Below, in pieces: positions 1-8,362 of a stretch of DNA of 64,000 nucleotides. Location of the stretch: assembly GCF_000756385.1 (NCBI RefSeq), contig NZ_JNFC01000072.1, positions 1 to 64,000 on the forward strand, in the 5' to 3' direction. Each line of letters begins with the position of its first letter. Position 1 is the first letter of the stretch. The stretch comes from Sphingopyxis sp. LC363. Lineage in GTDB: Bacteria > Pseudomonadota > Alphaproteobacteria > Sphingomonadales > Sphingomonadaceae. The translations under genes and the position numbers were made by a program. Below the pieces are notes generated by a model that did no database searches, was not told where the DNA came from, and was given only the letters and a program-made list of their open reading frames with translations.

Positions 1-528
1 GAGCGCGCGGTCGAGGTCGCGGGGGCGGATGAAGTCGGCGAAGCGCGCCATGCCGGTGTCGAGATCGTGCCAGTCGGCGATGTCGAGGTCGAGGCGGGCG
101 AGCGCCGAGGTCGGGGGCTTTTCCTCGACCCTGGCGCGGAGGTCGTCATCGTCCGATTCGGGGACGAGCATCAGGATCAGATCCTCGAGGCCCGGATTAT
201 GCCCCGAGATCAGCAGGTGTTGCGCATCGCGGCCGGTGTCGCGGATCACGTCGATCAGCGTCGCGGCCGAGGCGAGATAGATGCGGCGGTCCCAATGCGG
301 TTCGAGCGCGTCGAGGCCGGCGGCGGGCTGGAAGATGTCGAGCGTTTCGGTCACGCGGACAGCGGGCGAGGCGACGATGCGGTCGACGGGCAGTTTCCGC
401 CGTTTCAGCCATTGGCCGATCAGTTCGGCGCCGCGCGCGCCGCGCTTGTTGATCGGACGGTCGAAGTCGCGCTCGACGGCCACGTCCCAACCCGACTTGG
501 CGTGGCGCAGGATGGTCAAGGTTTTCAA
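1..528 (-). CDS. SixA-type histidine phosphatase, partial at window edge
   Basis: The reverse strand is open from a TTG codon at 528 to the window edge (176 codons, no stop reached). The protein starts LKTLTILRHAKSGWD, with the RHAK signature of the histidine phosphatase (phosphoglycerate mutase-like) superfamily. A second conserved block, LLISGHNPGLEDLI, supplies the second catalytic histidine about 115 residues later. This matches SixA, the phosphohistidine phosphatase that removes phosphate from HPt domains or the PTS protein NPr. I chose the TTG because a good ribosome binding site (GGGGAGA) sits just before it and the RHAK motif falls at the usual distance from the N-terminus; no ATG is available. 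The C-terminal end is probably nearly complete, because SixA-like proteins are about 170-180 residues long. The substrate is not known from the sequence. Confidence 0.82.
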   Translation of the reverse strand, partial: MKTLTILRHAKSGWDVAVERDFDRPINKRGARGAELIGQWLKRRKLPVDRIVASPAVRVTETLDIFQPAAGLDALEPHWDRRIYLASAATLIDVIRDTGRDAQHLLISGHNPGLEDLILMLVPESDDDDLRARVEEKPPTSALARLDLDIADWHDLDTGMARFADFIRPRDLDRAL

Positions 529-584
529 AATTTCTCCCCGCGTCCCCGCGCTTATGCCCTTATTCGGGGCCTTGTGCCGCAAAC

Positions 585-3335
585 TTATGACGGTGAAAAG
601 GCGGCAAACGCGCTTTTTCGCCTTTCGACATTCGCCGCGGCGACATGATTGACCGCCTCGTCGAGCGGCAGGCGACGGACCGGCGTTCCTTCGGGAAAGG
701 CGCTGAGCAGCCGCGAGGGAAAGCTGGGCGAGAGCATCACGAACTGGCCGAAATCGTCGGCGCGGCGGATCAGGCGGCCGAACGCCTGTCCGATACGCGC
801 GCGAATGACCATGTCGTCATAGGCGCTGCCGCCCTGCGCCGCGCGGCGCGCCGCGTGGAGGATCGTCGGGCGCGGCCATGGTACGCCCTCCATCACCACG
901 AGCCGCAGCGAATCGCCGGGGACGTCGACGCCGTCGCGCAGCGCATCGGTGCCGAGCAAGGAGGCGTGCGGGTCGGCGCGGAAAATGTCGACGAGCGTAC
1001 CGGTGTCGAGCGGGTCGACATGCTGCGCGAAGAGCGGCAGCCCGGCGCGCGCGAGCCGGTCGGCGATGCGCGAATGGACGATGCGCAGCCGCCGGATCGC
1101 GCTGAACAGCCCGAGCGCGCCGCCGCCCGACGCCTCGATCAGCCGGCTGTAGGCGCCGGCGAGCGCGGGCAGGTCGCCGCGCGCGATGTCGGTGACGATC
1201 AGCACTTCGGACTGGCGCGCATAATCGAAGGGGCTCGGCACGGCGAAATGCTGGACGCCGCCGTCCATGTGGCGCGCGCCGGTGCGGATGTCGGCGTCGG
1301 TCCAGCCTCCGCTTCCTTTGTCACCCCTGCCGTGTCCGCCGCCGCGCAAGGTCGCCGAGGTGACGAGCACGCCCTGCGCCGGCCGATAGACGACTTCGGC
1401 GATGGGACGCGCGGGGTCGAGCCAGTGGCGGTGGAGGCCGCAGTCGAACTCGCGCCCGTCGTAACGGTCGACCGCGAGCCAGTCGACGAAGTCGGGGTCG
1501 GCGGGGCCGCCGACGCGCCCGAGCAGCGATAGCCAGCCGCCCAATGTGTCGATGCGCGTGCCGAGGCTGTGCCGCGCGCCGTCGACCCTTGCCCGGGCCT
1601 GCCCGTCGAGCCAGTCGGGCGGATCCTCGATCAGTGCCTCGAGCCTTTTGCCGAGCGCCATCAGCGGGCGGAGCAGCGCCTCGATCGCGTCGCTCGCGCT
1701 CGCGGCGGCGGTGACGAGTTCGGGGTCGGGATCGGCGAGCTCGGTTTCGAGGCCATAGCCGGTGTCGGCGGTGCGGCTGTCGATGCCGCGCGCGTAGACC
1801 ATGGCGCGCACCGCGACGAGCAGCCGCTCGATCGCGCCCCACGGCTCATTCTCGGACAGGCGGCCGAGCCAGCCGTCGCCGGGGAGTTCGGCGGCAGCGG
1901 CGATCGCGGCCTGAATCGCGCGGTCTCCCGCCTCGTCATAGCTTGCGACATCGGCGAGGCGCGCGGCGAGGCCGCGGCGGCGCCCGCGCGATTTGCCCTC
2001 GGGCCCGAGCACCCAGCGGCGGATCTCTACCGCTTCCTGCCCGGTGAGCGCGGCGGCGAACATGCTGTCGGCGGCGTCCCAGAGGTGATGGCCTTCGTCG
2101 AAGATCAGGCGGGTGGCGGGCGCGCCGCCGTCGCGCGGGCGCGCCGCCTGCACCATCGTCAGCGCATGATTGGCGATGACGATATCGGCCTGCGTCGCGG
2201 CGCGCGCCGAATGTTCGATGAAGCATTTGCGGAAATGCGGGCAGCCCGCATAGATGCACTCGCCGCGCCGGTCGGTGAGCGCGGTGGTGCCGTTGCGGCG
2301 GAACAGCGCGGGGAGCCAGCCGGGAAGGTCGCCGCCGATCATGTCGCCGTCGCGGCTATAGGCGGCCCAGCGCGCGACGAGCTGCGCGAGGATCGCGGCG
2401 CGCCCCGAAAAGCCGCCCTGCAGTGCATCCTCGAGGTTGAGCAGGCAAAGGTAATTTTCGCGTCCCTTGCGCACGACGACCTTTTCGCGGTGGGTCGCGG
2501 CGTCGGGGTAGAGCCGTTCGGTCTCGCGCGACAATTGGCGTTGCAGCGCCTTGGTGAAGGTCGAGATGCAGACGCTGCCCGCCGACTGGTCGATCCATTG
2601 CTTGGCGGGGGCGAGATAGCCGAGCGTCTTGCCGATGCCGGTGCCGGCCTCGGCGACGAGCATCTGCGGCGCGTCCTTGCGCTCGCGCGGGCCGAAGATC
2701 GCGGCGGTCGCGCGGGCGTAATCCTGTTGTCCGGGGCGGCGCTCGGCGCCGTCGCCGGTGAGGCGGTCGAGCCGCGCGGCGACGTCGGCTTCGTCGATCG
2801 TCACCTGGCGCGGCGCGCCGCGCGGCGATTGCTCCTCCCATTCGGGGAGGCGGGCGAAGAGCCACCGATCATTGGCGTCGGGGCGCGACAGGCGCGGCTG
2901 GACGAGCGGCGCCCACGACCAGCGCTGGCGCGCGAGCGCCTCGACGCCGTGCCACGCGCCTTCGCGTTCGGGCCAGTCGGGATCGGTGAGGCTGGCGAGC
3001 ATCGCCGCCGCGGCCTGGGGCAGGAAGGCGGCGATGTCTTCCTCGGCCTTCGGCGGCGTCAGCCCGACGGCGGCGGCGATCCCCGCCGGGGTCGGCACCG
3101 CGAAGCGCGCGGGGTAGAGAAAAGCGAAAAGCTCGAGCAGGTCGAGCCCCGAGAGTTCGGGATAGCCGAGCCGGTCGCCGGTGAGCGTCGCGTTCAGGAG
3201 CAGGTGCGGCGTTGCCGCGACGGCGGCGATCGCCTCGCCGCGCCCGACGCGCTGGACGCGGCCGTGCGTGTCGGCGATCCAGATGCCGATATGGCTCGCG
3301 TGGATCGCGGGCAGAGTAAGCGGGTCGGGCGCCAT
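585..3335 (-). CDS. DinG/XPD-like superfamily 2 ATP-dependent DNA helicase
   Basis: A 916-residue protein. Walker A is AGTGIGKT (residues 230-237) and the Walker B box is DEGH (413-416). Four cysteines between them (C297, C360, C365, C371) fit the 4Fe-4S domain of XPD/DinG 5'-3' helicases. A C-terminal helicase motif region (around GTDALRDGVDVPGD and the QAFGRLIRR motif VI) completes the second RecA-like domain. The first ~180 residues precede the helicase core and include the segment LTGDRLGYPELSGLDLLELF. This could be a degenerate exonuclease-like or accessory domain, as some DinG proteins carry one, but I cannot identify exonuclease residues. Expected role: unwinding R-loops, D-loops or forked DNA during repair and replication-transcription conflicts. 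It ends 56 bases upstream of the SixA-like gene, on the same strand, so the two may be cotranscribed. Confidence 0.87.
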   Translation of the reverse strand: MAPDPLTLPAIHASHIGIWIADTHGRVQRVGRGEAIAAVAATPHLLLNATLTGDRLGYPELSGLDLLELFAFLYPARFAVPTPAGIAAAVGLTPPKAEEDIAAFLPQAAAAMLASLTDPDWPEREGAWHGVEALARQRWSWAPLVQPRLSRPDANDRWLFARLPEWEEQSPRGAPRQVTIDEADVAARLDRLTGDGAERRPGQQDYARATAAIFGPRERKDAPQMLVAEAGTGIGKTLGYLAPAKQWIDQSAGSVCISTFTKALQRQLSRETERLYPDAATHREKVVVRKGRENYLCLLNLEDALQGGFSGRAAILAQLVARWAAYSRDGDMIGGDLPGWLPALFRRNGTTALTDRRGECIYAGCPHFRKCFIEHSARAATQADIVIANHALTMVQAARPRDGGAPATRLIFDEGHHLWDAADSMFAAALTGQEAVEIRRWVLGPEGKSRGRRRGLAARLADVASYDEAGDRAIQAAIAAAAELPGDGWLGRLSENEPWGAIERLLVAVRAMVYARGIDSRTADTGYGLETELADPDPELVTAAASASDAIEALLRPLMALGKRLEALIEDPPDWLDGQARARVDGARHSLGTRIDTLGGWLSLLGRVGGPADPDFVDWLAVDRYDGREFDCGLHRHWLDPARPIAEVVYRPAQGVLVTSATLRGGGHGRGDKGSGGWTDADIRTGARHMDGGVQHFAVPSPFDYARQSEVLIVTDIARGDLPALAGAYSRLIEASGGGALGLFSAIRRLRIVHSRIADRLARAGLPLFAQHVDPLDTGTLVDIFRADPHASLLGTDALRDGVDVPGDSLRLVVMEGVPWPRPTILHAARRAAQGGSAYDDMVIRARIGQAFGRLIRRADDFGQFVMLSPSFPSRLLSAFPEGTPVRRLPLDEAVNHVAAANVERRKSAFAAFSPS

Positions 3336-3387
3336 CGTCCCACGCTAGGGACAAAAGGCGAACGCGGCAAGGCGGACGGGAGCCCGG

Positions 3388-3705
3388 CTATTCCTCATCC
3401 GTTCGTCCTGAGCTTGTCGAAGGACCGTTCTTTCCTTTTGCCAACGCCGAAATCTTGTCCCAGTCTCCTCGGATCAGCGCCATTTTCTTAGCGCGGCTCC
3501 ATCCCTTGATCCGACGCTCAGCTTCCAACGCCTCGAACCGCGTCGCGAACTCTTGGCTCCAGACGAGAGTGACGGGTAATTTGTCGGCGGTAAAGCCAGC
3601 GATCATGCCAGACTCATGTTCGCCCACGCGACGCGGTAGATTGTCCGTATGCCCGGTATAATAGGCGCCGCCGTGGCAATGCAGAATATATGCCCAGAAC
3701 GCCAT
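3388..3705 (-). CDS. GIY-YIG nuclease family small protein
   Basis: A 105-residue protein starting MAFWAYILHCHGGAYYTGHT. This is the GIY-YIG fold in the short YhbQ/UPF0213 style: the first strand (YIL), the second strand (YYTGHT), the conserved arginine in NLPRRVGEH and the glutamate in the ALEAERRIKGW helix. These one-domain proteins are putative nucleases of unknown cellular target. The last residues (GPSTSSGRTDEE) are not part of the family. They are encoded by a dispersed repeat (3399-3432), so the original C-terminus was probably replaced or extended when the repeat arrived. An inverted copy of the same repeat lies just upstream of the start codon (3716-3757), so the gene is bracketed by inverted repeats. 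Confidence 0.8.
   Translation of the reverse strand: MAFWAYILHCHGGAYYTGHTDNLPRRVGEHESGMIAGFTADKLPVTLVWSQEFATRFEALEAERRIKGWSRAKKMALIRGDWDKISALAKGKNGPSTSSGRTDEE
3399..3432 (+). repeat. 'CCTGAGCTTGTCGAAGG' dispersed repeat, left copy
   Basis: This unit contains CCTGAGCTTGTCGAAGG followed by a CGTTCTT-type tail. Its inverse occurs at 3716-3757, and another inverted pair occurs at 63369-63450. This copy overlaps the 3' end of the GIY-YIG gene and encodes its last residues. Confidence 0.75.
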
Positions 3706-3715
3706 AGACGTCTGG

Positions 3716-3757
3716 ATAGAAGGAAGAACGGCCCTTCGACAAGCTCAGGGCGAACGG
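3716..3757 (-). repeat. 'CCTGAGCTTGTCGAAGG' dispersed repeat, right copy (inverted)
   Basis: This is the inverted partner of the repeat at 3399-3432. The match extends beyond the core through a GGAAGAACG arm, so the shared unit is about 35-43 bases. It sits 11 bases upstream of the GIY-YIG start codon. Confidence 0.75.
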
Positions 3758-3784
3758 AATTCAGGTCCGCTTTGGTTGAGAGGT

Positions 3785-4153
3785 TCAGCTCAATCCGCGC
3801 CGCCCGAATACCGCCGGGCGGTTGCGGTGGAAGATTTGCGCGGGTTCGATCGTCGCCGCGCTCCGTGCGCTCTGGAGCGCCTTGTGGAGCGCGCCGTGCG
3901 TGAGTTCATAGGGAAAGCGCACGCCCATGCGGTCGAATTCGGACCACATGACGACGGCGTAGGTGACTTCGCCGCCATAATGGATTTCGCAGCGCGAGCG
4001 CGCCGGCATGCTCGCTCCGTCGACGCGCGCGCCGCCCTCCGACAGGTCGGTGATCCGGCCGTCGACGAAGTTGAGGATGCCGTTGACGGTGACGTCGATC
4101 GACACCGGGGTGCGTTTGTGGCCGCGAGGCGCGGGAAGGCGGAAATTGTCCAT
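3785..4153 (-). CDS. PilZ domain protein
   Basis: A 122-residue protein consisting of little more than one PilZ domain, the c-di-GMP binding fold. The RxxxR motif is visible as RGHKR near residues 10-14 and the [D/N]xSxxG motif as DLSEGG about residue 37. The beta-barrel continues to about residue 80 (VVMWSEFDRMGVRF). The last ~35 residues are basic and less conserved. Both c-di-GMP-contacting motifs are intact, so ligand binding is likely. The downstream target (motility, adhesion or polysaccharide synthesis) cannot be told from the neighbours. The start ATG at 4153 is preceded by a short AT-rich stretch; a REP pair follows upstream at 4206-4297. Confidence 0.82.
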   Translation of the reverse strand: MDNFRLPAPRGHKRTPVSIDVTVNGILNFVDGRITDLSEGGARVDGASMPARSRCEIHYGGEVTYAVVMWSEFDRMGVRFPYELTHGALHKALQSARSAATIEPAQIFHRNRPAVFGRRGLS

Positions 4154-4205
4154 GTCCGGGACATTATGCTTTCATGGTAAATTTTCCGGTAACGATGACT
4201 GCCGC

Positions 4206-4297
4206 CCGTCGCCCCCGCGAAGGCGGGGGCCGCCGTCGGTATACGCAGCGACGCCGAAAAAGGTCTCCAGCGGCCCCCGCCTTCGCGGGGGCGACGG
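4206..4297. repeat. Paired inverted REP-like element (REPIN-like), copy 1
   Basis: Two ~28-base GC-rich palindromic units with core GCCCCCGCGAAGGCGGGGGC (4206-4233) and its inverse (4270-4297), separated by about 36 bases of unlike sequence. The same arrangement recurs at 13769-13860 and 20231-20323. It lies between the PilZ gene and lysS, outside coding sequence, and can fold into one long or two short hairpins. Confidence 0.85.
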
Positions 4298-4338
4298 GCG
4301 CGCTTTTCTTCCGCCCGCCTTGCCGCTATGGGCGCGGC

Positions 4339-5940
4339 ATGACCGACTTGCACCTTCATCCTTCGCTGCGCGAGCCCGCGCAAACGTCCAAGGCCTGGCC
4401 GTTCGAGGAAGCGCGCAAGCTGGTCAAACGCTATCCGGAGGGCAAGCCGGGGAACGATCCGGTGCTGTTCGAGACCGGCTATGGCCCGTCGGGGCTGCCG
4501 CATATCGGCACCTTCAACGAAGTGCTGCGCACGACGATGGTTCGCCGCGCATACGAAGCCCTTACCGGCGGTGCGCCGACACGGTTGGTCGCGTTCAGCG
4601 ACGATATGGATGGCCTGCGCAAGGTTCCCGACAATGTGCCGAACGGCGACATGCTGCGCGAATATCTGGGCAAGCCGCTGACCGCGATCCCCGATCCGTT
4701 CGGTAGTCACGAAAGTTTCGCGCATCATAACAATGCGATGCTGCGCGAGTTTCTCGACCGTTTCGGCTTCGAATATGAATTCGTCAGCTCGACCGAACAG
4801 TATAAGGCGGGCGCGTTCGACGACGCGCTGAAGAATGTCCTCCGCCACAATCAGGATATCCTCGACATCATGCTGCCGACGCTGCGCGCCGAGCGCGCCG
4901 CGACCTATTCGCCGATCCTGCCGGTCAGCCCCAAGTCGGGGATCGTGCTGCAGGTGCCGGTGACGGTCGTCGATGCCGATGCGGGGCTGGTGTCGTTCGA
5001 GGATGAGGGCGAGACGATCACGCACTCGATCCTTGGCGGCGGCGCGAAGCTGCAGTGGAAGGTCGACTGGGCGATGCGCTGGGTCGCGCTTGGCGTCGAT
5101 TATGAAATGTACGGCAAGGACCTGACCGACAGCGGCGTCCAGTCGGGCAAGATCGCCAAGGCGCTCGGCGGACGCAAGCCCGAGGGGCTGATCTACGAGA
5201 TGTTCCTCGACGAAAAGGGCGAGAAGATTTCGAAGTCGAAGGGCAATGGCCTCTCGATCGAGGAATGGCTGAGCTATGGCAGCGAGGAAAGCCTCGCCTT
5301 TTTCGCGTTTCGCGAGCCCAAGGCGGCGAAGCAGCTCCATATCGGCGTCGTGCCCAAGGCGGTCGACGAATATCTGCAGATGCGCGGAAATTATCCGGCG
5401 CAGGAGCCCGACAAGAAGCTCGGCAACCCGGTGCATCATGTTCATGTGGCGCGCGCGCAGGACGTGCCCGCGACCGAATTGCCGGTGACTTTCGGGCTGC
5501 TGCTCAACCTTGTCGGGGTGATGGGCGCCGACGCGTCGAAGGAGCAGATCTGGCGCTACCTCGGCCAATATGTCGCGGGCGCCGATGCCGCGACCTATCC
5601 CGAGCTCGATGGCCTCATCGACAATGCGATGGCGTATAACCGCGACTATGTCGCGCCGACGCTGAAGCGCCGCAAGCCCGCGGGCGGCGAGGGCGCGGCG
5701 CTCAAGGAACTCGACGCGAAGCTCGCCGCGCTGCCTGCCGATGCGTCGGCCGACGATATCCAGAATATCGTCTATGAGATCGGCAAGAACGAGGCCTATG
5801 GCTTTGAAAATCTGCGCGATTGGTTCAAGGCGCTGTACGAAACCCTGCTCGGATCGAGCGCGGGGCCGCGGATGGGGAGCTTCATCGCCTTGTTCGGGAT
5901 CGAGAACACGCGGCGGTTGATCGCCGAGGCATTGGCCTGA
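4339..5940 (+). CDS. lysS: Lysine--tRNA ligase, class I
   Basis: A 533-residue class I (archaeal-type) lysyl-tRNA synthetase, the form typical of alphaproteobacteria, which charges tRNA-Lys with lysine using ATP. The class I signatures are visible: the HIGH-type motif PHIGTF (about residues 54-59) and the KMSKS-type motif EKISKSKGNG (295-304). The length agrees with the family (about 520-540). I chose the ATG at 4339 (MTDLHLHPSLREP). The open frame extends upstream to 4174, but that part reads through the REP pair and encodes low-complexity Arg/Gly residues, so it is not coding. The next gene begins 11 bases after the stop, with its own ribosome binding site. Confidence 0.95.
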   Translation: MTDLHLHPSLREPAQTSKAWPFEEARKLVKRYPEGKPGNDPVLFETGYGPSGLPHIGTFNEVLRTTMVRRAYEALTGGAPTRLVAFSDDMDGLRKVPDNVPNGDMLREYLGKPLTAIPDPFGSHESFAHHNNAMLREFLDRFGFEYEFVSSTEQYKAGAFDDALKNVLRHNQDILDIMLPTLRAERAATYSPILPVSPKSGIVLQVPVTVVDADAGLVSFEDEGETITHSILGGGAKLQWKVDWAMRWVALGVDYEMYGKDLTDSGVQSGKIAKALGGRKPEGLIYEMFLDEKGEKISKSKGNGLSIEEWLSYGSEESLAFFAFREPKAAKQLHIGVVPKAVDEYLQMRGNYPAQEPDKKLGNPVHHVHVARAQDVPATELPVTFGLLLNLVGVMGADASKEQIWRYLGQYVAGADAATYPELDGLIDNAMAYNRDYVAPTLKRRKPAGGEGAALKELDAKLAALPADASADDIQNIVYEIGKNEAYGFENLRDWFKALYETLLGSSAGPRMGSFIALFGIENTRRLIAEALA

Positions 5941-5951
5941 AGGAGACGCAG

Positions 5952-6437
5952 ATGGCGGCCTATGAGCTGGCGCAGATCAATATCGGGCGCTTTCGCCTGC
6001 CGCCCGAGCATGTCGCGAATCGCGACTTCATGGATGCGCTCGACCATGTGAATGCGGTGGCCGAGGCGGCCGATGGCTTCGTATGGCGGCTGACCGGCGA
6101 CGGCAATAATGCCACCGACGTGCCCGTCACCGACGATCCGCACCTGATCGCGAACATGTCGGTGTGGCGCGATATCGATGCGCTCGCGGCCTATGTCTAT
6201 CGCACCCCCGATCATCTGACGGTGATGAAGCGGCGCAAGGAGTGGTTCGAGCATATGGCGGTTTACCAGGCGCTGTGGTGGGTCCCGGCGGGGCATCGGC
6301 CGACGGTGGCCGAGGGCATGGCGCGGATCGCCGTGATCGAGGCCAAGGGGCCGACCGCAGAGGCCTTCACCTTCAAGCGGCCCTTTGCGGCGCCCGACGG
6401 CACGCCGGCGCTGCCGGTGCAGGATGAATGCGCGTGA
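5952..6437 (+). CDS. DUF3291 domain protein
   Basis: A 161-residue protein starting MAAYELAQINIGRFR, with a clear AGGAG ribosome binding site 6-10 bases upstream. It contains the DUF3291 fold, an antibiotic-biosynthesis-monooxygenase-like ferredoxin fold. The recognisable blocks are NRDFMDALDHVNAVAEAADGF, MSVWRDIDALAAYVY and HMAVYQALWWVPAGHRPTV (shown as separate segments of the family pattern). No catalytic function is established for the family. It sits between lysS and a small asparaginase-like gene and overlaps the latter by 10 bases, which suggests translational coupling with it. Confidence 0.82.
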   Translation: MAAYELAQINIGRFRLPPEHVANRDFMDALDHVNAVAEAADGFVWRLTGDGNNATDVPVTDDPHLIANMSVWRDIDALAAYVYRTPDHLTVMKRRKEWFEHMAVYQALWWVPAGHRPTVAEGMARIAVIEAKGPTAEAFTFKRPFAAPDGTPALPVQDECA

Positions 6438-6916
6438 TCGATATTTTCACGACGGGCGGGACGATCGACAAGGTCTATTTCGACGCGCTGAGCGAATTCC
6501 AGATCGGCCCGGCGGCGATCCCCGACATGCTGCGCGAGAATAATGTCCATGTCGCGCACCGGGTGACGCAGCTGATGCGCAAGGACAGCCTTGAACTCGA
6601 CGATGCCGATCGCGAGGCGATCCGCGCCGCGGTGGCGGCGAGCGACGCGTCGCGCATCCTCGTGACGCACGGCACCGACACCATGGTCGTCACCGGGCGC
6701 GTGCTTGCCGGGATCGAGGGCAAGACGATCGTGATGACCGGCGCGATGCAGCCCGCCTCGGTGCGCGCGAGCGATGCCGAGTTCAATGTCGGCTTTGCAC
6801 TGGCGGCGGTGCAGACGCTGCCGCCCGGCGTCTATGTCGCGATGAACGGGATGATTTTCGATCCCGAAAAGACGGTGAAGGATCGCGCGGGCGCGCGGTT
6901 TGTGCAGGAAGGCTGA
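6428..6916 (+). CDS. Single-domain asparaginase-like protein
   Basis: A 162-residue protein equal to the N-terminal domain of L-asparaginase I/II. TTGGTI (8-13) carries the nucleophile-type threonine (T12), and HGTDT (81-85) the second threonine and aspartate. A GAMQPAS block follows, and the protein ends at EKTVKDRAGARFVQEG, where the family lysine would lie. Normal asparaginases are about 320-350 residues, with a C-terminal domain that completes the active site of a neighbouring subunit. Here the next base after the stop begins the stop codon of an opposite-strand gene, so no remnant of a second domain exists. It may be a real short family or an ancient truncation. Hydrolysis of asparagine is possible but not assured. 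Confidence 0.8.
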   Translation: MRVIDIFTTGGTIDKVYFDALSEFQIGPAAIPDMLRENNVHVAHRVTQLMRKDSLELDDADREAIRAAVAASDASRILVTHGTDTMVVTGRVLAGIEGKTIVMTGAMQPASVRASDAEFNVGFALAAVQTLPPGVYVAMNGMIFDPEKTVKDRAGARFVQEG

Positions 6917-7948
6917 TCAGCCGGCAGCGGTGACGCGGCGCAGCACTGCGGTGTAATTCGGCGCGATCGTCATCGAATCATGCTTGCCCGCGCGGCCGAG
7001 CGCGGCGTGGACCTCTGGCAGGCGATAGCAGGGCACGCCCATGAACAGGTGATGTTCGGCGTGATAATTCACCCAATATGGAGCGACCGTCGCCCGTGCG
7101 AGCCAGCCCGCATGGGTGGTGCGCGCATGGGTGAAGGGATCCTCGCTTCCCGTCGTCGTACAGGCATGTTCGGCTATGTTGCGGATGCGGAGGTAAAGCT
7201 GGAAGGTCGTCGCGAGCCCGGCGAGCCAGAGCAGGTAAGGCGTCCAGCCGTAGAGCGCGAGCGAAGCGCCTAGCAGCACCGCCTGAACGATCAGGAAACG
7301 CCCGACCGCGCGCGTTACCGCCATCGCGCCCGCGACGTCGATCGTCGGTGACGTCATGCCGTCGTCGGATTGCTTGTTGAAAGGCGTCCCCGCCTTGGTG
7401 CTCGCGCCGCCCTTCTGCGCCGCCTCGCCGCGCAGCATCGCCTTGAGGCCGGCGAAGGCGAAGGTGAATTGCGCCATGCGCTGCTTGAAGAAGGTCTGCC
7501 CGGTGAGGTCGCGCAGCATCTTGCGGCGCAGGCTGGCGCGCGTCGTGGGGAAAGGCTTCGACAGCGACAGGTCGGGGTCTTCGGGCTGCTGGGTGAATTT
7601 GTGATGCTGAAGGTGATAGGTGCGATAGGCGATCAGGTCCGAGCCGACCGCCGCGCCGGTCAGCCATTGGCCGAGGAAATTGTTGAGTTTGCGGTTCGGG
7701 TGCAGCGCGCCATGCGCCGCGTCGTGCATCAGGATCGCGAGCCCGAGCTGGCGTCCGCCGACAAAGATGATGGCGAGCAGCCATGCGGCGGGGTTCTGCG
7801 ACCAGGCGGCGAGGCTGACGAGCGCGATGCTGACGATCCACGCATGCGCCACCAGCCAGATACCGCGCCACGATGACGCGCGCGTGATCGCCGACCATTC
7901 GGCGCGGTCGAAAAAGCGGTCGGGCGGGAACAGGCGGACGGCAGGCAT
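6917..7948 (-). CDS. Membrane fatty acid desaturase
   Basis: A 343-residue integral membrane di-iron desaturase. The three histidine boxes are HDAAHG (75-80), HLQHH (112-116) and HAEHH near the C-terminus. Hydrophobic stretches at about 32-65 and after residue 195 flank the catalytic part. The family introduces double bonds into acyl chains of membrane lipids, or desaturates or hydroxylates carotenoid-like substrates; the boxes do not tell which. I chose the ATG at 7948 (MPAVRLF). A TTG at 7963 would add five residues and has no clear ribosome binding site. The stop codon abuts the stop of the convergent asparaginase-like gene with no spacer. Confidence 0.85.
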   Translation of the reverse strand: MPAVRLFPPDRFFDRAEWSAITRASSWRGIWLVAHAWIVSIALVSLAAWSQNPAAWLLAIIFVGGRQLGLAILMHDAAHGALHPNRKLNNFLGQWLTGAAVGSDLIAYRTYHLQHHKFTQQPEDPDLSLSKPFPTTRASLRRKMLRDLTGQTFFKQRMAQFTFAFAGLKAMLRGEAAQKGGASTKAGTPFNKQSDDGMTSPTIDVAGAMAVTRAVGRFLIVQAVLLGASLALYGWTPYLLWLAGLATTFQLYLRIRNIAEHACTTTGSEDPFTHARTTHAGWLARATVAPYWVNYHAEHHLFMGVPCYRLPEVHAALGRAGKHDSMTIAPNYTAVLRRVTAAG

Positions 7949-8362
7949 GCCGCACCATAACAAGTTGCGAACCGAAACGTAACCCCTTCCGTTTTGACGG
8001 TCATGGCTTTTAACCGCGATAGCGGCACGGCCGGTTTCGACCGATTGCGGACGGACGATCCTCCCTGTGGCGAAGCCATGGGGAGGTGGCAGCGCGAAGC
8101 GCTGACGGAGGGGCTGATGAAGCTACGTCGCAGCCCCTCCACCACCGCTTGCGGCGGCGGTCCCCCTCCCCATCGCTTCGCGACAGGGAGGATTTTGACG
8201 CCCGCCCACCACCCCAAAGCCAACATCCTCCGGCGAGTTGCATCGGTATGACCGTCTCCGTTTTGGCACAGTATCGGCGGAAACCGGCGCGCTGCGGTAA
8301 GGATTTGGTAACCCCCTGCGGCCAGTGAAACCGCCATCACATAAAGCGGGAAAATCAGGACA
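7949..8362. other. Intergenic region with a composite palindromic repeat
   Basis: This 414-base divergent spacer separates the desaturase from the GGDEF-EAL gene. Most of it is occupied by a composite repeat at about 8031-8229 (see separate entry). The remaining ~130 bases before the TTG at 8363 are the likely promoter region of the signalling gene, but no convincing -35/-10 pair can be named. No open frame here resembles a gene. Confidence 0.6.
8031..8229. repeat. Composite palindromic repeat element, copy 1
   Basis: The inner core (8057-8193, 137 bases) begins GATCCTCCCTG and ends with its inverse CAGGGAGGAT. It forms two imperfect arms of about 60 bases that pair over almost their whole length. 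Outside the core are short flanks, GGTTTCGACCG on the left and a CACCCCAAAGCCAACAT-like sequence on the right. A second copy of both core and flanks occurs at 16933-17133. It has no coding capacity and resembles a MITE-like or long-hairpin element. Confidence 0.8.

Noticed and set aside
1569..3491. A 640-codon open frame on the plus strand
   Set aside because: It is antisense to the helicase gene, which carries Walker and Fe-S motifs, and runs on into a dispersed repeat.
4174..4338. N-terminal extension of lysS
   Set aside because: The extension is the translated REP pair; the class I synthetase N-terminus begins at 4339.
6428..6916. Frameshifted full-length asparaginase
   Set aside because: The sequence directly after the stop is the 3' end of an opposite-strand desaturase, so no second domain remains in any frame.
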